Source of the DNA: Streptomyces sp. HmicA12
GTDB taxonomy: Bacteria; Actinomycetota; Actinomycetes; Streptomycetales; Streptomycetaceae
NCBI RefSeq assembly: GCF_000373565.1
Contig: NZ_KB891851.1
Location: forward strand, 248,001-312,000
Reading direction: 5' to 3'
Length of the DNA stretch: 64,000 bases
The position numbers were made by a program, and so were the translations under genes. Shown here piece after piece: positions 18,824 through 25,997 of the stretch (the stretch's first letter is position 1; every line of letters begins with the position of its first letter). Under the pieces are notes generated by a model. It saw only the letters and a program-made list of their open reading frames with translations. It did not search any database and was not told the DNA's origin.

Positions 18824-18857
18824 GCGGTGCCGCGCCCAGCCTTGGGCGCGGCACCGC
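18824..18857 (+). terminator. strong hairpin terminator after the galactan cluster
   Basis: A perfect 14-bp stem (GCGGTGCCGCGCCC with its complement) and a six-base loop lie 70 bases beyond the GH42 stop, before an unrelated gene. This is the probable end of the cluster transcript. Confidence 0.75.
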
Positions 18858-18909
18858 CCCAGCCCCTGCCCGCGGCCGCGGTGATCACCCGGGAGTACTG
18901 TTCCGGCGC

Positions 18910-19605
18910 ATGACGCACACGGAACCTCCGCACACGGATCTGCCCCGCACGCTCACGCCGACCGATCGCACACGCCTGCGCCGCTTCAAGGAGAACGCGT
19001 CCTTCGAGCGCTCCGACCTGGAAGCCGTCCTCGACGCGGGCTTCGTCTGCCACCTGGGCGTGACCGTCGACGGCGTCCCCATGGTCGTACCGACGGTGTA
19101 CGGACGCGACGAGCGGTTCCTGTACGTGCACGGGTCCGTGGCCAGCCGCAGCCTCGCGGCCGATCCGGACGCGACGATATGCGTCACCGTCACCCACGTC
19201 GACGGCCTCGTCCTGGCCCGCTCCGTCTTCGAGCACGGCGTGAACTACCGCTGCGCGATGCTCTACGGCGTCCCGCGCAGACTGACGGACGACGCCGAGA
19301 AGACCGAGGCCCTGCGCATTCTCACCGAGCACACGGCGCCGGGACAGTGGGACTACGCGCGCCGCCCCAGCCGCAAGGAGCTCGCGGCCACCACCGTCCT
19401 CGCCCTGCCGCTCGACGAGGCCTCCGTCAAGATCAGCGCGGGCCCGCCGGACGACGGCGACTCCGCCGACGCCGCCCTCGGCCTGTGGGCCGGAACCCTC
19501 CCGCTGACCTCCCGCTGGGGCGCGCCCACCGCCGACCCGGTGCTGCCCGCCGGAATCACCGCGCCCGCCCACGTCGTGGCCCGAGCGGGGACCCGCCAGG
19601 GCTGA
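18910..19605 (+). CDS. pyridoxamine 5'-phosphate oxidase family (FMN-binding) protein
   Basis: The 231-residue protein has the split-barrel flavin fold typical of NimA-like and PPOX-like proteins: residues 35-130 read as FVCHLGVTVDGVPMVVPTVY and VHGSVASRS, the usual FMN-phosphate contact region. Members bind FMN, F420 or haem; which applies here cannot be told. It is cytoplasmic. The ATG at 18910 has no strong ribosome site, so the start is provisional. The radical SAM gene follows 60 bases later on the same strand and may be co-transcribed. Confidence 0.8.
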   Translation: MTHTEPPHTDLPRTLTPTDRTRLRRFKENASFERSDLEAVLDAGFVCHLGVTVDGVPMVVPTVYGRDERFLYVHGSVASRSLAADPDATICVTVTHVDGLVLARSVFEHGVNYRCAMLYGVPRRLTDDAEKTEALRILTEHTAPGQWDYARRPSRKELAATTVLALPLDEASVKISAGPPDDGDSADAALGLWAGTLPLTSRWGAPTADPVLPAGITAPAHVVARAGTRQG

Positions 19606-19665
19606 CCCGCGGGCGGGGGATACCGTGGGGAGAGCTGTGACCGTCGGATGAGCAAGGAGAACGGG

Positions 19666-20988
19666 ATGCAGAGCCGCACGGCGCTGGTAGAGGACCTGAT
19701 GGAGCGCTTCCCGCACGTTCCGAGGGAAGCGGTCTTCAAGGAGGACCTGCTGCGCGGCGGTGTGGCCTTCGACGCCTCGGCGCTCAGTGACAACGAGGAC
19801 GGCGAGGTGAAGCCGAAGTCGTACTTCATCTTCTCCTTCGACCACGGCACGCTCCCCGAGCTCGGCGAGGCCGCGCTGCGCCGCCCGCCCGAGGAGATCG
19901 TCCTCACCGGCGGCCCCTACGACCTGCGCCGCACGGTCGTCTCGGTCCGCGTGAACCCGTCGTCGCCGTACCGCGTCGCCGCCGACGAGTCCGGCATGCT
20001 CGGCCTCTACCTCGACGGCAAGCGGATCTCCGACGTCGGCGTGCCGCCCATGCCGGAGTACTACCGCCACAAGCTCTCCAACGGAAAGTCGGTCATGGAG
20101 GTGGCCCCGACGATCCAGTGGGGCTACCTGATCTACCTGACCGCGTTCCGCGTCTGCCAGTACTTCGGCGCCAAGGAGGAGTGCCAGTACTGCGACATCA
20201 ACCACAACTGGCGCCAGCACAAGGCGGCCGGCCGCCCCTACACGGGCGTGAAGGACGTCGACGAGGTCCTCGAGGCGCTCTCGATCATCGACCAGTACGA
20301 CACCGCGAAGGCGTCGACCGCGTACACCCTCACCGGCGGCGCGATCACGTCGAAGGTCCAGGGACTGGACGAGGCGGACTTCTACGGGCGCTACGCCAAG
20401 GCCATCGAGGAGCACTTCCCCGGCCGCTGGATCGGCAAGGTCGTGGCCCAGGCGCTGCCCAAGGACGACGTGCAGCGGTTCAAGGACTACGGCGTGCAGA
20501 TCTACCACCCCAACTACGAGGTGTGGGACGAGTACCTGTTCAAGATGTACTGCCCGGGCAAGGAGCGCTACGTCGGCCGTGACGAGTGGCACAAGCGCAT
20601 CCTCGACTCGCGCGACGTCTTCGGCGCCCGCAATGTGATCCCGAACTTCGTCGCGGGCGTCGAGATGGCCGAGCCCTTCGGCTTCAAGACCGTCGACGAG
20701 GCCATCGCCTCCACCACGGAGGGCCTGCGCTTCTTCATGTCGAACGGCATCACGCCGCGCTTCACCACGTGGTGCCCGGAGCCGACGACGCCGCTCGGCA
20801 AGGAGAACCCGAACGGTGCGCCGCTGGAGTACCACATCCGGCTGCTGGAGGCCTACCGCTCGACCATGGACGAGTTCGGTCTGTCGTCCCCGCCCGGATA
20901 CGGGCCGTCGGGTGCCGGCCGGGCCGTGTTCTCGGTCAGCTCGTTCATGGACAGCCTCGCGCCGAACCAGGAGGCCGTGGAGGTCTGA
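19666..20988 (+). CDS. radical SAM protein with unusual cysteine spacing
   Basis: The product is 440 residues. The likely iron-sulphur ligands are C164, C173 and C176, in CQYFGAKEECQYCDINHNW, so the spacing is C-x8-C-x2-C rather than the usual C-x3-C-x2-C. A barrel-like domain follows (LTGGAITS near 220) and residues 1-150 form a distinct N-terminal region. ATG 19666 is preferred over ATG 19648 because AAGGAG lies seven bases upstream of it. I do not know the reaction. Radical SAM families outside the classic motif exist, including one in nitrilase clusters, but the other genes of those clusters are absent here. Confidence 0.75.
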   Translation: MQSRTALVEDLMERFPHVPREAVFKEDLLRGGVAFDASALSDNEDGEVKPKSYFIFSFDHGTLPELGEAALRRPPEEIVLTGGPYDLRRTVVSVRVNPSSPYRVAADESGMLGLYLDGKRISDVGVPPMPEYYRHKLSNGKSVMEVAPTIQWGYLIYLTAFRVCQYFGAKEECQYCDINHNWRQHKAAGRPYTGVKDVDEVLEALSIIDQYDTAKASTAYTLTGGAITSKVQGLDEADFYGRYAKAIEEHFPGRWIGKVVAQALPKDDVQRFKDYGVQIYHPNYEVWDEYLFKMYCPGKERYVGRDEWHKRILDSRDVFGARNVIPNFVAGVEMAEPFGFKTVDEAIASTTEGLRFFMSNGITPRFTTWCPEPTTPLGKENPNGAPLEYHIRLLEAYRSTMDEFGLSSPPGYGPSGAGRAVFSVSSFMDSLAPNQEAVEV

Positions 20989-20991
20989 GGC

Positions 20992-21012
20992 GCGCGTCCC
21001 CACGGGACGCGC
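20992..21012. terminator. bidirectional hairpin between radical SAM and asparaginase genes
   Basis: A perfect 9-bp stem (GCGCGTCCC with its complement) and a three-base loop lie between convergent genes, right after the radical SAM stop. Confidence 0.6.
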
Positions 21013-21027
21013 ACCCGACCAGGACGT

Positions 21028-22050
21028 CTACGCGGCAGCGGCCTGCTCGTCGGTGGTGCCGGCGCTCTCGGTGACCGGTGCCGGTGCCGCGACGAGCGTG
21101 CGCAGCAGATCCGCGCCCGCGCCCGCGAGCACCGTGGCGAGCACCGCGATCCGGGCCTGGCCCGCGCGGAGCGTGCCGGTGAGGACGGCGCCCGCGGCGA
21201 CCAGGTCCACGGCGCCGCCGCCGGTGTAGATCTCGGCGAGCGGCCCGGCCGGGACCCGGGTGGAGACGGCGACGAGCACCCCGCGGCGCACGGCGTCGGC
21301 GACCGCGGCGGCGAAGGCGGGGGTGGCGTTCCCGGCGCCGGTGGCGACGAGCACGATGCCCCGCGCGCCCGCCTCGATCGCGGCGTCGAAGAGCGCGGGA
21401 TCGGCGTCGCTGTGGTGCATGACGATGTCGACCCGCGGTATCCGGCCGTCCGGAGCGGGCGCGGCCAGCGGGGCCGGGCGCTCCGGGGTGCGGCGGACGT
21501 CGACCCGGCCGAAGCCGAGCCGCCCGAGGGCCTCGGGCCGCGACGGGTCGCCGAACGCGTTCGCGGCGAGCGTCTGCGTCTTCACCGTGCCGCGCGCGGC
21601 GTGCACCTTGCCGTCGAACGCGACCAGGACGCCCAGATCCTTTACGGAGGAGGCGACTTGAAGCGCGTCGTACATGTTCCCCGGACCGTCGCCGTCGGTC
21701 GCGCCGAGCGGCTTCTGCGCACCGGTGAACACCACCGGGCGCGGGTCGTCGTGGTACAGGTCGACCAGGAACGCGGACTCCTCCAGGGTGTCCGTGCCGT
21801 GCGTGACGACGATGCCGTCGACGTCGGGGTCGGCGAGCTCCTCGCGCACCGCGCGCAGCAGGGTCAGCTGCCGCTCGGTGGTCATCTGCGAGCTGTTGAT
21901 GTTGAACAGGTCGACGACCTTCACCGCCACGCCGTCCGGCACGGCGGCGCTGGCCAGGACGGTGTCCCCGCCGGCGTCCGCGGCGTAGCCGGTGCCCTGC
22001 CAGCGGCTGGCGATGGTGCCGCCGGTGCTGATGAGCGTGATGCGCTTCAT
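21028..22050 (-). CDS. L-asparaginase
   Basis: The 340-residue protein has both signature sites: ISTGGTIAS with nucleophile Thr12, and VTHGTDTLEES with T86 and D87. It hydrolyses L-asparagine to aspartate and ammonia. No signal peptide is present, so it is probably cytoplasmic. The Ala-rich tail after about residue 320 is atypical. ATG 22050 has GAGG upstream. It diverges from an Lrp/AsnC regulator, a common pairing for amino-acid catabolic genes. Confidence 0.92.
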   Translation of the reverse strand: MKRITLISTGGTIASRWQGTGYAADAGGDTVLASAAVPDGVAVKVVDLFNINSSQMTTERQLTLLRAVREELADPDVDGIVVTHGTDTLEESAFLVDLYHDDPRPVVFTGAQKPLGATDGDGPGNMYDALQVASSVKDLGVLVAFDGKVHAARGTVKTQTLAANAFGDPSRPEALGRLGFGRVDVRRTPERPAPLAAPAPDGRIPRVDIVMHHSDADPALFDAAIEAGARGIVLVATGAGNATPAFAAAVADAVRRGVLVAVSTRVPAGPLAEIYTGGGAVDLVAAGAVLTGTLRAGQARIAVLATVLAGAGADLLRTLVAAPAPVTESAGTTDEQAAAA

Positions 22051-22150
22051 GAAGAGGTGCCTCGCGGGTCAGGTGGGGGGAGTGCTGCGGCTGCGCCGGG
22101 TGTGCGGCGTGCGCATACACATTCGATCACCGCAAGGATAGGTCGAAAAC

Positions 22151-22211
22151 GGCGCAATCGGATTGCCAATCCTGACCCGGGAACGCGGAAACCGTGGTGG
22201 ATAATTGCGCC
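22151..22211. promoter_or_regulatory. palindromes in the asparaginase/Lrp divergent region
   Basis: GCAATC-G-GATTGC (22154-22166) is a perfect palindrome. GGCGCAAT (22151-22158) is also the exact complement of ATTGCGCC at 22204-22211, directly before the lrp ATG. A GATAAT (22199-22204) lies seven bases before the ATG at 22212 and could be the -10 of a leaderless lrp transcript. Lrp proteins bind repeated imperfect palindromes, so these are candidate autoregulatory sites. Confidence 0.45.
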
Positions 22212-22661
22212 ATGGACAGCATTGACCTGCACATCTTGCGCGAGCTGCAGCAGGACGGCCGCCTCAGTAATCAGGAGCTGGCCCAGCGCGTGGGTCTGAG
22301 TCCGTCCCCGTGTCTGCGCCGCGTCCGGCAGCTGGAGCAGGACGGGGTCATCCAGGGCTACCGCGCGATCGTCGACCCGGAGGCCGTCGGGCGGGGCTTC
22401 GAGGTCCTGGTCTCCATCGAGGTGCGCCGCGACCGCGAGTCCGTCGAGGCGTTCGAGCGCGCGCTCCAGGACATCCCCGACGTCATCGAGGCCTACCGCC
22501 TCTTCGGCAGCCCCGGCTGCCTGCTGCGCATCGCGGTCGCCGACCTCGCCGCGTACGAACGCCTGTGGATCGAGCGGCTGACCACGCTCGACGGGGTCAC
22601 CGAGGTGAACTCCCAGATCATCATGAAGCGGGTGAAGGAGCATCGAGGGCTGCCTGTGTAG
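22212..22661 (+). CDS. Lrp/AsnC family transcriptional regulator
   Basis: The 149-residue protein has an AsnC-type helix-turn-helix (DLHILRELQQDGRLSNQELA through SPSPCLRRVRQLEQDGVI, residues 1-60) and the RAM effector domain (about 65-145). It is the usual family length. ATG 22212 is chosen over an upstream GTG at 22194 because the MDSIDLHIL start matches the family and a -10-like GATAAT precedes it. It probably senses an amino acid, perhaps asparagine or aspartate, and controls the divergent asparaginase gene. Confidence 0.9.
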   Translation: MDSIDLHILRELQQDGRLSNQELAQRVGLSPSPCLRRVRQLEQDGVIQGYRAIVDPEAVGRGFEVLVSIEVRRDRESVEAFERALQDIPDVIEAYRLFGSPGCLLRIAVADLAAYERLWIERLTTLDGVTEVNSQIIMKRVKEHRGLPV

Positions 22662-22664
22662 CCC

Positions 22665-22693
22665 GGGCCGGCCGCCCGCTCACCGGCCGGCCC
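22665..22693. terminator. hairpin between lrp and lipoprotein genes
   Basis: GGGCCGGCC (22665-22673) pairs with GGCCGGCCC (22685-22693) across an 11-base loop, between convergent genes. Confidence 0.55.
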
Positions 22694-22706
22694 GTCGGTC
22701 GAGCGC

Positions 22707-23441
22707 TCAGTCGACCTCGTAGAAGTCGACGCCGTAGGTGCCGACCTTGACGCCGAGGCCCTTGAAGCCGCCGTCACCGTTGTCGCCGCCGTACTCGCTC
22801 CAGTACTGGCAGCGGAGCCCGGTGTCCTTGCCGAAGTCGAACGCCTTGGCGGCGGGCAGCTCCTCGCAGGAGATCTTGCTCGCGTCGGACCGGGACTTGT
22901 ACGTCTCCCACAGGCGCCCGTAGGCGGCGTCGGCGACCAGCAGCCCCTTCTTCGGGGTGCTGTTGTAGAAGGTCATGAAGGAGCCGGGCTTGTAGCTCTT
23001 GCTGATCTTGACCTCGTACGGGACGGTGGCGCCCTCGTAGGTCACGTTGCAGGTGCTGACCGCGTTCGCCTTCAGGGTGATGCCCTTGGGGCAGTCGGCG
23101 CTGGTCTTGCCGGGCACCTTCACCTGCCGCAGCACGTCCTCGCGCAGCTTGTGCTTGACCTTCTCCGTGAAGGAGGCGTCGGTCGCCGGCTCCGGGGTGA
23201 CCTCGAGCTTCGGGTCGGAACTGTCGGCGAGGACGGCCTTGTTCGGTCCGGTCACCTGGACGGGAAGGGCCTTCTGCGGGGCGGCGGCCTCCGTGGCCCC
23301 GCTGCCGGTCGACGAGGACGACGAGGGTGCGGACGACGGGAACGGGAAACCCGAGTCGGAGTCGGAGTCGTTCCCGGAGCTGCAGCCGACCGCGAGCACC
23401 GCGACGGCGGCCAGCGGTATGAGGTTCTTTGAGACGCGCAT
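22707..23441 (-). CDS. secreted lipoprotein with DUF4333-like region
   Basis: The 244-residue protein has a signal peptide ending in lipobox AVGC (Cys20), then a Ser/Asp-rich low-complexity linker (about 22-55). A domain near residues 95-150 has ADCPKGI and STCNVTYEGA spaced as in DUF4333 proteins of actinobacteria. The C-terminal 70 residues hold two more cysteines (ISCEEL and RCQYW). It is anchored outside the membrane; function unknown. The gene is convergent with lrp and ends 13 bases after the hairpin. Confidence 0.75.
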   Translation of the reverse strand: MRVSKNLIPLAAVAVLAVGCSSGNDSDSDSGFPFPSSAPSSSSSTGSGATEAAAPQKALPVQVTGPNKAVLADSSDPKLEVTPEPATDASFTEKVKHKLREDVLRQVKVPGKTSADCPKGITLKANAVSTCNVTYEGATVPYEVKISKSYKPGSFMTFYNSTPKKGLLVADAAYGRLWETYKSRSDASKISCEELPAAKAFDFGKDTGLRCQYWSEYGGDNGDGGFKGLGVKVGTYGVDFYEVD

Positions 23442-23527
23442 AAGGGCAGCGTAAGTGGAGGCTGTGCGGGGTCATGACGACTCGATCGGGCGTGCGAAGG
23501 TCCGGGAGTGTGCCGCTGTAGAGGGAT

Positions 23528-23786
23528 ATGTCGCGTCAAAAGAGTGTGCGCGACCTCGGTTTACGTCCCCTTTGCCTCCCTGACGGTGTCTCGGCCGCGA
23601 AGAATTCGTGGCCTGAATGTGACGGGCGGCCGTCCGCTCGCGTGCGCGACGCCGGGGTCGTCCCCGGCTCGGTGGAGCAGGACGTCGTCTTCCTGCTCGA
23701 CGACCTCCAGGCGCTCCTCTCGAAGTGGCACCCGAGTGGGCGCTCCGGGCGTGGCTCGAAATCGATCATGAGGGTATGGTCATTTC
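23528..23786 (+). other. unassigned stretch with a short coding-like segment
   Basis: The gap 23442-23869 has no convincing full gene. One frame is open from ATG 23528, and its middle (about 23640-23740) shows Streptomyces-like third-position GC, reading VPGSVEQDVVFLLDDLQALL. The ends are AT-rich, include a TTA codon, and run into the downstream promoter. It may be a gene remnant or a small gene; I recognise no family. Confidence 0.2.
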
Positions 23787-23816
23787 TTGACGGTTACTTG
23801 GTAATCGCTTTACCTT
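23787..23816 (+). promoter_or_regulatory. promoter of the putative RiPP precursor gene
   Basis: TTGACG (23787-23792) and TACCTT (23811-23816) are separated by 18 bases, a good match to vegetative Streptomyces promoters, in a locally AT-rich patch. Transcription would start near 23823, giving a leader of about 47 bases before the precursor ATG at 23870. Confidence 0.6.
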
Positions 23817-23869
23817 CAAGCGGCGCGACGTCCGCGTGATCGACACCCCCTACGTGACGGAGGTTCACG

Positions 23870-24025
23870 ATGGAGAAGCTGATCCGGAAGATGGCCCAGG
23901 ACGACGTCTGGCAGCGCTGGGTCGCCGCCAACTCCTCGGGCACGGCCGCCAAGGACGGCTGCATCAGTGCCACCCCGAAGAGCGGATGCATCAGCGCGAC
24001 GCCCAAGTCCGGCTGTATCTCGTGA
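23870..24025 (+). CDS. putative RiPP precursor peptide with tandem GCISATPKS repeats
   Basis: The ORF has 51 codons. GGAGG six bases before the ATG is a strong ribosome site. The first 28 residues are leader-like (MEKLIRKMAQDDVWQRWVAA, then NSSGTAAK). The C-terminus is GCISATPKS twice and a final GCIS, after an Asp. The two full units are identical in protein but six of nine codons differ silently, so the peptide sequence appears to be under selection. Each unit holds Cys, Ser and Thr, the usual targets of peptide modification. It has its own promoter and is followed by a hairpin, then an adenylate-forming enzyme, a GRDP-like protein and an exporter. I know no described family with this core. 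Coding status is near certain; the RiPP role is inferred. Confidence 0.8.
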   Translation: MEKLIRKMAQDDVWQRWVAANSSGTAAKDGCISATPKSGCISATPKSGCIS

Positions 24026-24080
24026 CCGCGACCGGCCCACCGGCCGGCCGGCTTCCGACCGGCTGACCGGACGTGCCACC

Positions 24081-24113
24081 GGGGCGGGCCGGGCCCTTTT
24101 CCCGGCCCGCCCC
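24081..24113 (+). terminator. hairpin after the precursor gene
   Basis: A perfect 13-bp stem (GGGGCGGGCCGGG and its complement) with loop CCCTTTT lies 55 bases after the precursor stop and 73 bases before the next gene. Partial read-through here would give more precursor than enzyme, a common RiPP operon arrangement. Confidence 0.65.
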
Positions 24114-24120
24114 TTCCCGT

Positions 24121-24160
24121 CTCCTCGCGTCTCCTCGCGTCTCCTCGCGTCTCTTCGCGT
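24121..24160 (+). repeat. 10-bp tandem repeat CTCCTCGCGT before the ligase gene
   Basis: Three exact CTCCTCGCGT units (24121-24150) are followed by CTCTTCGCGT (24151-24160) and a decayed TCCTTCGCGC. Each exact unit contains CTCC, complementary to the GGAG of the ribosome site at 24175-24179. It could therefore mask translation of the next gene, or simply be a slippage-prone repeat. Confidence 0.6.
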
Positions 24161-24186
24161 TCCTTCGCGCTCCTGGAGGTTTCCGC

Positions 24187-25455
24187 TTGCCCAGCCCACG
24201 AACGGTGCTGACGCAGGGTCAGCCGACCCCCGAAGTCGTCGACCGGATCAGGGACATACCGATCTACCGCACGTCGGCCGGACGCGGGCACTTCCCCGTC
24301 CTGGACAAGCCCGAGATCGCCCGCGGCTTCCCCGACAACTGGATGACCCCGCGGCTCGCCGCCGCGCTGGAGTCAGGCGAGGCCGAGTACGTGCTCTCCA
24401 CCGGCACCAACCACGCCCGGATGCAGATCATCCGGCCCCCGTACTTCCTGCTGAACTCCTACTACCGGCTGTGGAGCGAGCACCCCGACATCGCCTTCAC
24501 CTGGGAACAGGGCTGCCGCCGCGTCTCCCTCACCACGGTCCTCGCCACCGAGCACGTCGCCCGCGTCAACGCCAAGAAGCGCGGGACGCGACCGGATCCG
24601 GTGCCCGCCCTCGACGAACGGCGCCTCGACGCCCGTACGGTCTATCTCAACCTGCGGCTCGATCCCGCACTGTGGGAGCGGCACGAGGTCGAGCGCATGA
24701 TCGGCGAGATCCGGGACGAACAACGCGCGCACCCGCAGGGCCTGTACCACCTCGACTGCTCCGCCCACCACCTGGCGCACCTGGTGCTCAAGGCGAAGCA
24801 GTGGGGGCTGTGGGACGACTTCCCGCCGCCCGCGAGCATCATCCACGCCTACGAGTACACGCCCGCCACCGTCCGGCGCTTCCTCGTGCGGCACTTCGCC
24901 TGCCCGGTGATCGACCTGTTCGGCAGCACCGAACTCGGCTACCTCTACTACAGCGACCGCACCGGCCGGTACCACCCGTACCTCGACGACATGGGCGTCG
25001 AACTGATCCCGGTCCACCCCGGCAGCGCGATCCACAGCCTCATCGTGACGAGCGTGCGCAACCCGTACATGCCGCTGATCCGGTACCGCTCGGGCGACTG
25101 CGTCCGCACCGCGGACGGGACGCCGGATCCGGACAGGATCGTGCGCTTCTGCGGACGCGAGAAGGAACTGCTCACGACGGCCCACGGGCCGGTCTCCCAG
25201 GGGGACCTGGACGACCGGGTCGGCGAGGTCGCGCCCGAGGTCTTCCTGCACCAGCTCCACGTACCGGACGAGGGGGAGCGCGAAGCCCTCCTCGTCTACA
25301 CGACCTTCGACGGTACGCCGCAGCCCGGACGCTCGGCCCAACTCGCCGCCGCCGTCGCGGACCTGACCGGTCTGAGCTGCCGGGCCGAGCACCGTACGCA
25401 CATCCCGGTCGGCAAGTCCGGCAAGTACGCCTGGCTCGCGCGCGACGGGCGCTGA
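24187..25455 (+). CDS. PaaK/F390-synthetase-like adenylate-forming enzyme
   Basis: The 422-residue protein shows features of the phenylacetate-CoA ligase-like branch of the AMP-forming superfamily: STGTNHARMQI (about 75-85) as the phosphate-binding loop, LFGSTELGYLYY (about 240-252), RYRSGDCVRT (about 297-307) and a C-terminal GKSGKYAWL. It would activate a carboxylate as an acyl-AMP. TTG 24187 is preferred because GGAGG lies seven bases upstream; no ATG in frame fits. It follows the putative precursor and precedes a coupled pair of genes. It might activate the precursor's carboxylates or a small acid to attach. The substrate is unknown. Confidence 0.75.
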   Translation: MPSPRTVLTQGQPTPEVVDRIRDIPIYRTSAGRGHFPVLDKPEIARGFPDNWMTPRLAAALESGEAEYVLSTGTNHARMQIIRPPYFLLNSYYRLWSEHPDIAFTWEQGCRRVSLTTVLATEHVARVNAKKRGTRPDPVPALDERRLDARTVYLNLRLDPALWERHEVERMIGEIRDEQRAHPQGLYHLDCSAHHLAHLVLKAKQWGLWDDFPPPASIIHAYEYTPATVRRFLVRHFACPVIDLFGSTELGYLYYSDRTGRYHPYLDDMGVELIPVHPGSAIHSLIVTSVRNPYMPLIRYRSGDCVRTADGTPDPDRIVRFCGREKELLTTAHGPVSQGDLDDRVGEVAPEVFLHQLHVPDEGEREALLVYTTFDGTPQPGRSAQLAAAVADLTGLSCRAEHRTHIPVGKSGKYAWLARDGR

Positions 25456-25484
25456 CCCACCCTCGACACAGCCGGAGGAGAACC

Positions 25485-25997
25485 ATGACCACGCACGTCC
25501 ACCTGTCCGAGGGCGACCTCACGGCGCTGATCGGCGACGAGCTGCACGCCGAGGTGGTGGCGTACTTCGTCGAGAGGACCGGCGCCGCACCGGACTTCGT
25601 CACGCGGCAGGTCACCGAGTGCCTGCGCTACCTCTACCTCGTCTCGCGCCACCGCGACCGGCTCGGCGGGCTCTTCCTGCCGGTGGAACAGGACATCGAC
25701 GAGATCTGGCACTACCTCATCCTGCAGACCCGCGAGTACCGCACCCTGTGCGAACAGCGGTTGCCCGGCGGGTACTTCATCGAGCACCGCAGCATCGCCT
25801 ACGAGGCGTACCAGCAGGAGCCGGGCCGGGAACGGGCGATCGACGAGGCGCTGCGCTGGATCCCCTTGTACGTAAGGGAGTTCGGCCCGTTCGACGAGGG
25901 CGCGCTGCCGCACTGGACGATCGTGCGGTTCCTGCACGAGGAGCTCGGCATGCCGTTGGCGGACATCGCGGCGCTCGACGCGGCGGAGACTCCTTGA
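25485..25997 (+). CDS. GRDP-like (glycine-rich-domain-protein-like) protein
   Basis: The 170-residue cytoplasmic protein has no signal or membrane segment. Its central motif DEIWHYLILQTREYRTLCEQ followed by GYFIEH (about 68-105) matches the WHxxILxTxxYxxxC...H pattern I recall for the GRDP/DUF1399 family, whose biochemical role is not established. The N-terminal third is helical. GGAGGAG precedes the ATG by six bases. It starts 29 bases after the ligase gene and its stop overlaps the start of the MFS gene, so all three are probably one operon. Conserved His and Cys could bind metal; that is speculation. Confidence 0.7.
   Translation: MTTHVHLSEGDLTALIGDELHAEVVAYFVERTGAAPDFVTRQVTECLRYLYLVSRHRDRLGGLFLPVEQDIDEIWHYLILQTREYRTLCEQRLPGGYFIEHRSIAYEAYQQEPGRERAIDEALRWIPLYVREFGPFDEGALPHWTIVRFLHEELGMPLADIAALDAAETP

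Noticed and set aside
19666..22661. Radical SAM, asparaginase and Lrp genes as part of the RiPP cluster
   Set aside because: They lie 1.2 kb or more away, are separated by terminators and strand changes, and form their own pairs. The radical SAM gene remains only a distant possibility.
24121..24170. Tandem repeats as a CRISPR array
   Set aside because: Units are contiguous 10-mers without spacers; no cas genes are present.
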